From NCBI GenBank assembly GCA_003500165.1, contig DNSZ01000191.1, positions 559 through 10,637 on the forward strand: 10,079 bases of DNA. The letters run 5' to 3'. The notes beneath the pieces were generated by a model that was not told the origin of the DNA, searched no databases, and saw only the letters and a list, made by a program, of their open reading frames with translations. This document shows, in pieces, positions 1-5,914 of the stretch; position 1 is the first letter of the stretch, and every line of letters starts with the position of its first letter. Source of the stretch: Paracoccaceae bacterium (GTDB lineage: Bacteria; Pseudomonadota; Alphaproteobacteria; Rhodobacterales; Rhodobacteraceae). The position numbers were made by a program, and so were the translations under genes.

Positions 1-330
1 TGCTGCACTTGAAACTTGAGCCCAAGTGTCACATCCCGTGTGATTATGGGGCCGTTTCCTGAAGAGTTTCGGCTTCTGTTTGTGCCATTCTTTCAGGGCG
101 TCGATGGGCGTTCGGCCTTTGAGGACGGATTGCGGGAGCTCGCCGTTGTAGTGGCGGACGTAGCGCAGGATGGTCTGTTCGAGGTCCTCGCCGGAGCGGA
201 ATCGGTGGCTTTGCAGAACGTCCTCGATCCGGCCGTTGAACCGCTCGACCATGCCGTTCGTTTGCGGCCGAACCGGTGGGGCCGGGCGGTGCTCGATCTC
301 GGTGCAGCCGGTCACGGCGGCCGAATGGGC
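1..330 (-). pseudogene. IS481-family transposase, C-terminal remnant (partial at left edge)
   Basis: On the minus strand, from about position 297 to the left edge, the sequence encodes the C-terminal part of a DDE transposase of the IS481 type. Recognisable blocks are 'PQTNGMVERFNGRIEDVLQ' (around the last catalytic Glu of the DDE triad), 'LRYVRHYNGELPQS', 'GRTPIDALKEWHKQKP' and 'LFRKRPHNHTGCDT'. This matches the end of transposases I recall from alphaproteobacterial IS481 elements. Upstream of 297 the frame is lost: a stretch resembling 'DRLCTELEIEHR' is present only with small deletions, and nothing recognisable lies beyond about 330. The first two Asp of the triad and the N-terminal helix-turn-helix are therefore missing. 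No in-frame stop is seen before position 1, so the tail may read into the element's end. The first bases ('tgctgcacttg') could belong to the terminal inverted repeat, but that is inference. The fragment cannot encode an active transposase. Confidence 0.85.
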
Positions 331-373
331 GGTGGTGTGCGAGCTGGGCGGGCTCGACCCGGCATCGATCTGA

Positions 374-832
374 TCAGGGCGTTCCGAAAACCTGCACCAG
401 AATGGCGTCCAGCGCCTCAGCGTCCTGCGGCGTGAACGCCGCCGGTTGGTCGCTGTCGATATCGAACACGCCGATCAGCCCGCCTGCCCCGTCCCGCACC
501 GGCAGCACCAGTTCCGACCGGGTGGAGGCAGCGCAGGCGATATGGCCCGGAAAGGCGGCCACATCGTCGACCCGTTGCACCTGCCCTGTCCGGGCCGCCG
601 CGCCGCAGACGCCGCGCGAAAACGGGATCGTCAGGCAGCCATGGCCGCCCTGATAGGGGCCGATCTTCAACAGGCCGGGCGCGACCACGCGATAGAACCC
701 GACCCAGTCGAACCGGTCGTCGGCGTGGTAGACCTCGCAGGCAACCGTCGCCATCAGGGCCACGATATCGTCCTCGCCCGCGGTCAGGGCGGCCACACGG
801 GCGCGCAGTGCAGGCCAGTCCACCGCCGTCAC
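374..832 (-). CDS. msrC: Free-methionine-(R)-sulfoxide reductase (GAF-domain fRMsr)
   Basis: The 152-residue cytoplasmic protein is a single GAF domain that closely follows E. coli YebR/MsrC, about 165 residues. This enzyme reduces free L-methionine-(R)-S-oxide to methionine using thioredoxin-recycled cysteines. Family blocks seen are 'WVGFY' (43-47), 'GPYQGGHGCLTIP' (58-70), 'RGVCGAAA' (73-80), 'GHIACAASTRSELVLP' (96-111) and 'IGVFDIDSD' (120-128). All three cysteines of the family are present (C66, C76, C100), matching E. coli C84, C94 and C118, so the enzyme should be active. I chose the GTG at 832 because its GTGA overlaps the thiolase stop TGA, implying translational coupling; a GTG nine bases downstream (823) is the alternative. 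A longer open frame upstream only shadows the thiolase. The gene ends next to the IS481 remnant, which has not damaged it. The symbol follows E. coli usage. Confidence 0.9.
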   Translation of the reverse strand: MTAVDWPALRARVAALTAGEDDIVALMATVACEVYHADDRFDWVGFYRVVAPGLLKIGPYQGGHGCLTIPFSRGVCGAAARTGQVQRVDDVAAFPGHIACAASTRSELVLPVRDGAGGLIGVFDIDSDQPAAFTPQDAEALDAILVQVFGTP

Positions 833-2001
833 GGCCGTTCGATGGCGATCGCCGTGCCCTCGCCCCCGCCGATGCAGATCGCCGCGACGCCGCGTTTGAG
901 CCCCCGCGCCTCGAGCGCGTGCAAGAGCGTCACCATGATCCGCGCGCCCGAGGCGCCGATCGGATGGCCCAGCGCGCAGGCCCCGCCATGCACGTTCATC
1001 TTCTCGCGCGGCACCCCCATCTCGGCCATGAAGGCCATGGGGACGACGGCGAAGGCCTCGTTGACCTCCCACAGATCGACATCGGCGACCGACCAGCCGA
1101 TCCGGTCAAGGAGCTTGCGCGCCGCGGGCACCGGCGCGGTGGTGAACCAGCCCGGCGCCTGGGCGTGGCTGGCATGGCCCGGGATGCGGGCGCGCACCGG
1201 CATTCCGGCGCTGCGCGCGACCTCTTCGCGGGCCAGGATCAACGCCGCCGCCCCGTCGGAAATCGAGCTGGAATTCGCCGCCGTGACCGTGCCGCCGGCG
1301 CGGAAGGCGGGCTTCAGATGGGGGATTTTCTCGGGCCGCGCATTGCCCGGCTGTTCGTCGATATCGACGCTGTGGGCGCCCTTGCGCCCCGACACCGTGA
1401 CCGCCGTGATTTCAGCCGCAAAGGCGCCCGAATCCCGGGCGGCAAGCGCGTTGCCGAGCGAGCCGATGGCATAGGCATCCTGATCCTCGCGGGTGAACTG
1501 GTAATGCGCCGCGCAATCCTCGGCGAAGGTGCCCATCAGCCGGCCCTTGTCATAGGCGTCCTCGAGCCCGTCGAGAAACATGTGGTCGACAACCCGCCCA
1601 TGGCCAAGCCGCGCGCCGCCCCGCATGCCGGGCAACAGATAGGGGGCTTCGGTCATGCTCTCCATGCCGCCCGCCGCGATCACATCGGCCTGACCCAGCG
1701 CCAGCCGGTCGGTGGCGACCATGGCCGCCTTCATGCCCGAACCGCACATCTTGTTCAGCGTCGTTGCCGGCACCGCCTCGTCCAGCCCGGCGGCAAAGCC
1801 GGCCTGGCGGGCGGGGGCCTGACCCTGGCCCGCGGGCAGCACGCAGCCCATGATCAGCTCGTCGATGGCGGGCCCACCCGCCGCCGCGCGCGCCGCTTCC
1901 AGCGCCGCCCCGCCCAGCACGGGGGCGGGAACGCCGGCGAAAGCGCCCTGCAACCCGCCCATCGCCGTGCGCTGCGCGCCCACGATCACGACCTCGTCCA
2001 T
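829..2001 (-). CDS. Acetyl-CoA acetyltransferase (thiolase II family)
   Basis: The 390-residue protein has the full length of a degradative/biosynthetic thiolase. It would catalyse reversible Claisen condensation of two acetyl-CoA to acetoacetyl-CoA, or thiolysis of 3-ketoacyl-CoA, in the cytoplasm. The nucleophile sits in 'NKMCGSGMKA' (C86), 'WEVNEAFA' forms the NEAF loop, the catalytic His is in 'HGGACALGHPIGASGAR' (H346), and the second Cys is in 'CIGGGEGTA' (C376). The active site is therefore intact. The start at 2001 follows a good ribosome binding site (GCGGAGG, 2007-2013), and 'MDEVVIVGAQRTAMGG' is a normal thiolase N-terminus. It leads a two-gene operon with fRMsr and diverges from the STAS gene. 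There is no phaB or beta-oxidation gene nearby to fix the substrate. It could serve ketone/PHB metabolism (phaA/atoB-like) or short-chain acyl-CoA breakdown, so I give no symbol. Confidence 0.92.
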   Translation of the reverse strand: MDEVVIVGAQRTAMGGLQGAFAGVPAPVLGGAALEAARAAAGGPAIDELIMGCVLPAGQGQAPARQAGFAAGLDEAVPATTLNKMCGSGMKAAMVATDRLALGQADVIAAGGMESMTEAPYLLPGMRGGARLGHGRVVDHMFLDGLEDAYDKGRLMGTFAEDCAAHYQFTREDQDAYAIGSLGNALAARDSGAFAAEITAVTVSGRKGAHSVDIDEQPGNARPEKIPHLKPAFRAGGTVTAANSSSISDGAAALILAREEVARSAGMPVRARIPGHASHAQAPGWFTTAPVPAARKLLDRIGWSVADVDLWEVNEAFAVVPMAFMAEMGVPREKMNVHGGACALGHPIGASGARIMVTLLHALEARGLKRGVAAICIGGGEGTAIAIERP

Positions 2002-2151
2002 CGGGGCCTCCGCTTTGCTGCTGCCTGTCCTCAGAACATCGCGAATCCGGGGCAAATGCAACGCATCGCCGCGGCCGGAACATAAGTGGAACGAAAACGA
2101 AATCGTAACGGGTTGGCCGATAAGTCGCATTCGACAGGACCGGAGGGACAG
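2002..2151. promoter_or_regulatory. Divergent intergenic region between thiolase and STAS operons
   Basis: This 150-bp gap must hold the promoters of both the thiolase-fRMsr operon (minus) and the STAS-anti-sigma operon (plus). Ribosome binding sites bound it on each side: the thiolase site at 2007-2013 and CGGAGG at 2141-2146. Toward the STAS gene there is a tandem GGAAC (2077-2081 and 2088-2092) followed by an A-rich stretch. GGAAC is the -35 core of alphaproteobacterial general-stress (EcfG) promoters, but no CGTT lies at the expected 16-17 bases from either copy. I therefore cannot call an EcfG promoter. On the minus strand a TTGCAT/TGTTCT pair with 17-bp spacing (about 2032-2060) is only a weak sigma-70 candidate. 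Confidence 0.35.
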
Positions 2152-2514
2152 ATGCAGCTCGATTGCGAAACCATTGGCGCCGACCTTGTCGTCCGGATGC
2201 GCGAGGCACGGCTCGACGCTGCCGGCGCGATCGCCTTCAAGGAAGCGTTCCGCGCCTGCCTGCAGGGGCCGGCCACCCGCGTCATCCTTGACCTTTCCAG
2301 CGTGACCTTCATGGATTCGAGCGGGCTGGGCGCCGTGGTCGCGGTGCTGAAGGCGGCGACACCGGCGCGGGCCTTCGCCCTTGCCGGGCTGACCCCGGCG
2401 GTGGCGCGGGTGTTCAAGCTGACGCGCATGGATTCGGTGTTCTCGATCTATCCCGACCTGGCCGCGGCCATGGCCGAGGGGCGCGGCGCAGCATCGGGCG
2501 ATGGCGGCGGATGA
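2152..2514 (+). CDS. STAS-domain anti-sigma factor antagonist (SpoIIAA/RsbV-like)
   Basis: The 120-residue protein is one STAS domain, about 110 residues in the family. The phosphorylation motif 'VTFMDSSGLGAVV' (51-63) follows the central strand 'RVILDLSS' (43-50). By analogy with SpoIIAA Ser58, S57 is the likely phosphorylated residue. Unphosphorylated proteins of this kind bind the cognate anti-sigma kinase and free its target; phosphorylation switches that off. The C-terminus is a short Gly-rich tail. I chose the ATG at 2152 because a ribosome binding site (CGGAGG, 2141-2146) lies just upstream and the STAS fold starts at once; an in-frame ATG at 2086 has no such site. The stop TGA overlaps the next gene's ATG (ATGA at 2511-2514), the classic arrangement of an antagonist with its kinase. 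The real partner and target sigma factor cannot be read from this window. Confidence 0.9.
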   Translation: MQLDCETIGADLVVRMREARLDAAGAIAFKEAFRACLQGPATRVILDLSSVTFMDSSGLGAVVAVLKAATPARAFALAGLTPAVARVFKLTRMDSVFSIYPDLAAAMAEGRGAASGDGGG

Positions 2515-2984
2515 CCGGGCCGCGCGGTCGCCCGGGCGCGCTGCGCCTGCGCATCGACAGCCGCGCCGAAGCGGTGCGCGGCGCGCTGGCCGCGACGCGG
2601 GCCCATGTCGCAGCGGCGGTCGATAACGGGGCCTCGGATGCCGATTGCAGGCCCGGGAACGGGGCGGCCTTGCCCGATCCCGATACCGTCGAACTGCTGC
2701 TGGCCGAATTGCTCAACAATGTGGTTCGGCACGCCTGCCGCGGCCGGCCGGGCCATTCGATCGAGATTGCGCTGCGGGAGCGGCCGGACGGTCTTCTGGT
2801 GCTGATCCGCGACGATGGCGTGCCGATGCCCGGGGGCGCGCCGCCGCCGGGCCGGGTTCACGACCCCGACGACCTGCCCGAGGGCGGCTTCGGCTGGGGC
2901 CTGATCCGCATGCTCGCGCGCGACATCCGCTATGCCCGGCGGCGCGGGCGCAACCGGATCGCGCTGGTCATCCCGCCCGGCTGA
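2511..2984 (+). CDS. Anti-sigma regulatory factor, HATPase_c Ser/Thr kinase (RsbW/SpoIIAB-like)
   Basis: The 157-residue protein has a GHKL ATPase fold of the RsbW type. It is expected to bind a sigma factor, or another output protein, and to phosphorylate the STAS protein encoded just upstream. The N box is 'ELLNNVVRHA' (66-75; E66, N70, H74), the G1 box is 'IRDDGVPMP' (99-107; D101 or D102, G103) and the G2 box is 'GGFGWGLI' (125-132). All nucleotide-binding boxes are present, so catalysis is plausible. The N-terminal 30 or so residues ('LRLRIDSRAEAVRGALAATRAHV') match the usual first strand and helix. The loop between the G1 and G2 boxes (103-125) is Pro/Gly-rich. The start ATG overlaps the STAS stop by four bases. 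It converges on trpF, with only nine bases between the two stops. No PP2C phosphatase or sigma factor gene accompanies it here. Confidence 0.88.
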   Translation: MTGPRGRPGALRLRIDSRAEAVRGALAATRAHVAAAVDNGASDADCRPGNGAALPDPDTVELLLAELLNNVVRHACRGRPGHSIEIALRERPDGLLVLIRDDGVPMPGGAPPPGRVHDPDDLPEGGFGWGLIRMLARDIRYARRRGRNRIALVIPPG

Positions 2985-2988
2985 TCGC

Positions 2989-3011
2989 AACGGTCATCGG
3001 GAATGACCGTT
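2989..3011. terminator. Inverted repeat between convergent genes (bidirectional terminator candidate)
   Basis: A perfect 8-bp inverted repeat, AACGGTCA (2989-2996) and TGACCGTT (3004-3011), surrounds a 7-base loop. It begins five bases after the anti-sigma kinase stop and includes the trpF stop codon (2994-2996). Neither side has a real T-run, so it is not a textbook intrinsic terminator. Its position between two convergent stops still suggests transcript-end formation or 3' protection. Confidence 0.5.
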
Positions 3012-3665
3012 AACCGCCTGCCGCCCCGCCGCCCGGGCGGCCTGCAGGAAAGCCGCCATGCGGCCGGGATCCTTGCGGCCGGGTGCGGCTTCGACCCCGC
3101 TCGAGACATCGATCTGGGCCGCCCCGGTCGCCCGGATCGCCGCAGCGACGTTTTCGGCCGTCAGCCCGCCGGCCAGCATCCAGGGCACCGACCAGCGGCG
3201 ACCGGCCAGCAGATGCCAGTCGAACGGCACCGCATTGCCGCCCGGCCGGGTGGCGCCCGGCGGCGGTTTGGCATCGACCAGAATCTGGTCGGCCACCGCG
3301 CCATAGGTGTCGAGCGCCGGCAGGTCGGCCGCCTGGGCAAGGCCGATGGCCTTCATCACCGGCAGCCCGTAGCGCGCCCGCAGCGCGGCAACCCGCGCCG
3401 GGCTTTCGGAACCGTGAAGCTGCAGCATGTCGATGGGGACGGTGTCGAGCAGCGCCTCGAACGCGGCATCGTCGGCATCGACCGTCAGGGCGACCCGGGT
3501 CACGCCGGCCGGGACCGACAGCGCCAACAGCCGCGCCGCGGCCGCGCTCAGGTGCCGCGGCGAAGGCGGAAAGAAAACGAACCCGACATAGGCGGCGCCG
3601 GCTTCGACGGCCGCTGCGACATCTGCGGCGCAGGTGAGCCCGCAGACCTTCACCCGAACGGGCAC
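2994..3665 (-). CDS. trpF: Phosphoribosylanthranilate isomerase
   Basis: The 223-residue (beta/alpha)8 enzyme carries out the third step of tryptophan synthesis, the Amadori rearrangement of N-(5'-phosphoribosyl)anthranilate to CdRP. 'VKVCGLT' (5-11) supplies the catalytic Cys (C8) and 'ILVDAKPP' (128-135) the catalytic Asp (D131). 'GFVFFPPSPRHL' (28-39), 'QLHGSES' (82-88), 'MLAGGLTAENV' (163-173) and 'IDVSSGVEAAPGRKD' (185-199) form the substrate and phosphate sites. Everything expected is present. The start is taken as GTG at 3665, nine bases beyond the lapA stop; a GTG at 3653 is also in frame. The open frame extending upstream only shadows lapA. It is the last gene of an ihfB-lapA-trpF operon. 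In the Rhodobacteraceae I recall, trpB follows directly, but here the convergent anti-sigma gene does. Confidence 0.95.
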   Translation of the reverse strand: MPVRVKVCGLTCAADVAAAVEAGAAYVGFVFFPPSPRHLSAAAARLLALSVPAGVTRVALTVDADDAAFEALLDTVPIDMLQLHGSESPARVAALRARYGLPVMKAIGLAQAADLPALDTYGAVADQILVDAKPPPGATRPGGNAVPFDWHLLAGRRWSVPWMLAGGLTAENVAAAIRATGAAQIDVSSGVEAAPGRKDPGRMAAFLQAARAAGRQAVNGHSR

Positions 3666-3672
3666 GCGCCCG

Positions 3673-4023
3673 TCAGCCGTCGACGATCGCCAGCACGTCG
3701 TCGCGGTTCTTGGGCTCGCCGGCCTTTTCGCGCAGGTTGCTGACCTCGCGCTCGAGCGAGGCCTTGGCGCGCCGTTCGCGGGTGACGGCCGAGCGATGCT
3801 TGGCCTCGCGCAGATACTCCCAGACGAACCCCAGCGCCAACCCGGCAAGCAGGGAGCCGAAGATCACCAGGAACAGCGGCAGTTCCCCGCTGGTCGGGAA
3901 CGGCACGAAATCGGCGATCCCCCGGGGCAGCAGGTTCACCGTGACCGGCGCCAGATTGGCGACCGCCAGGATCACCAGGACGATCGTCAGCACCAGCAGG
4001 AATAGATACTTGATGTAGCGCAT
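3673..4023 (-). CDS. LapA-domain (DUF1049) inner-membrane protein
   Basis: The 116-residue small membrane protein has two predicted transmembrane helices, about 5-25 ('KYLFLLVLTIVLVILAVANL') and 48-69 ('LPLFLVIFGSLLAGLALGFV'). They are joined by a short loop with 'VTVNLLP', the typical LapA core. A charged, probably coiled-coil cytoplasmic tail follows (70-102, rich in Arg/Glu/Lys). In E. coli, LapA together with LapB is linked to control of lipopolysaccharide synthesis; whether that role holds in alphaproteobacteria is uncertain. The ATG at 4023 is three bases after the ihfB stop, and the trpF GTG follows nine bases after this stop, so the three genes look translationally linked. A protein of this type between ihfB and trpF is, from memory, common in Rhodobacteraceae. 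Confidence 0.85.
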   Translation of the reverse strand: MRYIKYLFLLVLTIVLVILAVANLAPVTVNLLPRGIADFVPFPTSGELPLFLVIFGSLLAGLALGFVWEYLREAKHRSAVTRERRAKASLEREVSNLREKAGEPKNRDDVLAIVDG

Positions 4024-4026
4024 GGC

Positions 4027-4323
4027 CTATGCGTCCCCTTCGCCGCCACCGTTGAGCCGTTCCCGCAACAGCTTGCCCGTCTTGAAGAACGGCACCGCCT
4101 TTTCCTCCACCGGCACGGCCGCCCCGGTGCGCGGATTGCGGCCCATCCTGGCATCGCGATGCTTGACCGAAAACGCGCCGAAACCGCGCAGTTCGACCCG
4201 GTTGCCCTGTTCCATGGCCCGGGTGATCTCTTCGAACACGGTGGTCACGATCCGTTCGACATCGCGCTGGTAAAGATGCGGGTTTTCATCGGCGAGTTTC
4301 TGGATCAACTGCGAACGTATCAC
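4027..4323 (-). CDS. ihfB: Integration host factor, beta subunit
   Basis: The 98-residue nucleoid protein forms the IHF heterodimer with IhfA and bends DNA sharply at specific sites in transcription, replication and recombination. The sequence follows IHF-beta throughout: 'IRSQLIQKLADENPHLYQRDVERIV' (2-26), 'EEITRAMEQGNRVELRGFGAFSVKHRDARMGRNPRTG' across the body-arm region (31-67), with the intercalating Pro in 'GRNPRTG', and 'FFKTGKLLRERLN' near the end (79-91). The GTG at 4323 is the start because 'MIRS' is the family N-terminus and a strong ribosome binding site, GGGAGGGG (4327-4334), sits just upstream. A longer open frame upstream shows no IHF similarity. It is first in the ihfB-lapA-trpF operon. 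rpsA, its usual upstream neighbour in this group, is absent. Confidence 0.96.
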   Translation of the reverse strand: MIRSQLIQKLADENPHLYQRDVERIVTTVFEEITRAMEQGNRVELRGFGAFSVKHRDARMGRNPRTGAAVPVEEKAVPFFKTGKLLRERLNGGGEGDA

Positions 4324-4403
4324 CTGCCCCTCCCAAGTCGCGCCGGCTTTGCGACGCCGGTGCCCAGAATGCGGGCGATCGCCCAAGAAGCGGCTTTCCT
4401 TGC

Positions 4404-4436
4404 AAAAAACCCGCCCGAGATGGTTTGTTAGCGGTT
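4404..4436 (-). terminator. Weak stem followed by T6 run upstream of ihfB
   Basis: Read on the minus strand, AACCGC (4431-4436) can pair with GCGGGTT, with one G bulged, across a loop of about 16 bases; six Ts follow at 4404-4409. This resembles a weak intrinsic terminator ending a transcript that comes from upstream, before ihfB is transcribed afresh. The long loop makes it uncertain. The T-run might instead be part of the ihfB promoter region. Confidence 0.3.
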
Positions 4437-4515
4437 CATCCCTGCCTTGTCCAGCCCGCGCGGTCCGGCCATCGGGGCCATCGCCCTTGCAACGCGACGA
4501 ACCGGGCGGGCGCCC

Positions 4516-4539
4516 ATCGCCGGGCGCGCGCCCGGCGAT
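4516..4539. repeat. Perfect 24-bp palindrome downstream of livM
   Basis: The two half-sites ATCGCCGGGCGC and GCGCCCGGCGAT are exact reverse complements with no spacer. As RNA this gives a 10-bp GC-rich stem with a GCGC loop. It lies 61 bases past the livM stop, immediately next to another hairpin (4540-4561). A second-stem terminator or RNA 3'-end stabiliser is most likely; a protein-binding palindrome is possible. Confidence 0.75.
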
Positions 4540-4561
4540 CCGGCCGCCCTGCGGCGGCCGG
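4540..4561 (-). terminator. GC-rich hairpin, probable livM operon transcript end
   Basis: CCGGCCGCC (4540-4548) and GGCGGCCGG (4553-4561) form a 9-bp perfect stem with a 4-base loop, 39 bases after the livM stop. It has no following T-run, as is common for such structures in high-GC genomes. Together with the adjacent palindrome it is the likely end of the liv operon transcript. Confidence 0.55.
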
Positions 4562-4600
4562 TCCCAGCTTCCCGCGACAGGCACCGGGGCGGGCGCGGCG

Positions 4601-5914
4601 TCAAGCGGGCCGCTCCGGGATCAGCCCGCGCGGGCTGAAGCGCAGCACCAGCAGCAGGATCACCCCCATGGTCAAGAGCCGCATATGCGCCGCCGAGGCC
4701 AGCAGACGATCGCGCAGCGCGCTGCCTTCGGGCATCCCGGCAGTGACCACATCCATCAGCCAGCGGCCCATCGGCTCGACCTGGACCCAGAAGAACCAGA
4801 TCAGGAACCCGCCCAGGATCGCGCCCCAGTTGTTGCCCGAGCCGCCGACGATCACCATCACCCAGATCAGGAAGGTAAAGCGCAGCGGCTGATACGAGCT
4901 TGGCGTCAACTGCCCGTCGAGCGTGGTCATCATCGCGCCCGCCAGCCCGATCACCGCCGAGCCGAGCACGAAGATCTGCAGATGCCGCGCCTTGACGTTC
5001 TTGCCCATGGCGCCGGCCGCGACCTCGTTGTCGCGGATCGCCCGCATCATCCGGCCCCAGGGCGAGTTGAGTGCGCGTTCCGCCAGGATCAGGATCACGA
5101 TCAGCACGACGGCGAACAGCCCTGCATAGATCAGCTTTACCGCGATCGACGACGCCTCCACCGGGTCGAGTCCCAGCGCCGTGGCGCGGTCGACGAAGCC
5201 GGGATCGGCCTGCAGATCGACCTCATAGGGGGCGGGGCGGGGCAGGCCGACCACGTTCTTGACCCCGCGGCTCAGCCAGTCTTCGTTCTTGAGCACGGCG
5301 ATGATGATCTCGGAGATGCCAAGCGTCGCGATCGCCAGATAGTCCGAGCGCAGCCCCAGCGCGGTCTTGCCGATCAGCCAGGCCGCGCCGGCGGCCAGCA
5401 CCCCGCCGACCGGCCAGGCCAGCAGGATCGGCAGGCCAAGCCCGCCGAGATAGCCCGAAACGGCCGGGTCCACATCCTCGATCGCATCGACCGCCGGGCC
5501 GAACAGGGCGCGAAAGGCGATCAGCCCGACGACCCCGGCCGCGGCCAGTATCCACCAGCGGCGGCGGCCCGGCGGCAGGCGCCGATGCAGCCAGATCAGC
5601 CCGGCGATGGTGGCTGCGCCCAGCACCAGCGCCAGCCAGGCCCGTCCGCCGCCCGCCGCCCAGGCCTCGGCCACCGGCGGCATCGACACCAGCACGGCGG
5701 CAAGCCCGCCGAGCGCCAGAAATCCCATCACCCCGACATTGAACAGGCCCGCATACCCCCATTGCATGTTCACGCCCATCGCCATGATGGCCGAGACGAG
5801 ACCCATGTTGAGGATCGCAAGCGCGAGGTTCCAGCTCTGGAACACGCCCGTGCCTATGATCGCCGCGGCGACCAGGCCGAACATCAGGGCGATGCGGCTG
5901 CGTTGACCGGTCAT
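4601..5914 (-). CDS. livM: Branched-chain amino acid ABC transporter permease LivM
   Basis: The 437-residue inner-membrane permease pairs with LivH to form the channel of a HAAT-family importer. Family landmarks are 'WNLALAILNMGLVSAIMAMGVNMQWGYAGLFNVGVMGFLALGG' (28-70), 'LRSDYLAIATLGISEII' (188-204), the ATPase-contacting loop 'SPWGRMMRAIRDNEVAAGAMGKNV' (284-307), and 'VMVIVGGSGNNWGAILGGFLIW' (352-373). It ends in 'SPRGLIPERPA'. It is of the long type: residues about 79-180 are an extra region with two or three hydrophobic helices ('LALVLGAATIAGLIWL', 'WILAAAGVVGLIAF', 'VGGVLAAGAAWLIG'), absent from permeases of about 320 residues. E. coli LivM is similarly long. The ATG overlaps the livH stop (ATGA, 5911-5914). 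It is the last gene of the operon, with hairpins just downstream. Confidence 0.94.
   Translation of the reverse strand: MTGQRSRIALMFGLVAAAIIGTGVFQSWNLALAILNMGLVSAIMAMGVNMQWGYAGLFNVGVMGFLALGGLAAVLVSMPPVAEAWAAGGGRAWLALVLGAATIAGLIWLHRRLPPGRRRWWILAAAGVVGLIAFRALFGPAVDAIEDVDPAVSGYLGGLGLPILLAWPVGGVLAAGAAWLIGKTALGLRSDYLAIATLGISEIIIAVLKNEDWLSRGVKNVVGLPRPAPYEVDLQADPGFVDRATALGLDPVEASSIAVKLIYAGLFAVVLIVILILAERALNSPWGRMMRAIRDNEVAAGAMGKNVKARHLQIFVLGSAVIGLAGAMMTTLDGQLTPSSYQPLRFTFLIWVMVIVGGSGNNWGAILGGFLIWFFWVQVEPMGRWLMDVVTAGMPEGSALRDRLLASAAHMRLLTMGVILLLVLRFSPRGLIPERPA

Larger units (their letters stand above)
4324..4600. other. Non-coding gap between livM and ihfB
   Basis: These 277 bases separate two genes pointing the same way (minus). 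No reading frame here resembles a protein. The livM-proximal part (4516-4561) holds two strong palindromes. The middle has a TTTTTT run on the minus strand (4404-4409) preceded by GCGGG. The ihfB-proximal part holds the ribosome binding site and should hold the ihfB promoter, though I see no convincing -35/-10 pair. Confidence 0.6.

Noticed and set aside
808..2085. Plus-strand open frame (425 codons) opposite the thiolase
   Set aside because: The thiolase on the minus strand has all catalytic motifs, and the plus frame shows no family resemblance.
2088..2114. Full EcfG promoter upstream of the STAS gene
   Set aside because: GGAAC is present, but the bases 16-17 positions downstream do not read CGTT; the nearest GGTT is at 18.
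2086..2151. Earlier STAS start at ATG 2086
   Set aside because: There is no ribosome binding site before it, and the added residues are not part of the STAS fold; ATG 2152 has a clear site.
3666..3848. N-terminal extension of trpF over lapA
   Set aside because: It overlaps the lapA coding region in another frame and has no TrpF similarity; GTG 3665 gives the standard length.
4324..4584. N-terminal extension of ihfB by 87 codons
   Set aside because: The extension is not IHF-like, whereas GTG 4323 has a strong ribosome binding site and gives the exact family length and N-terminus.
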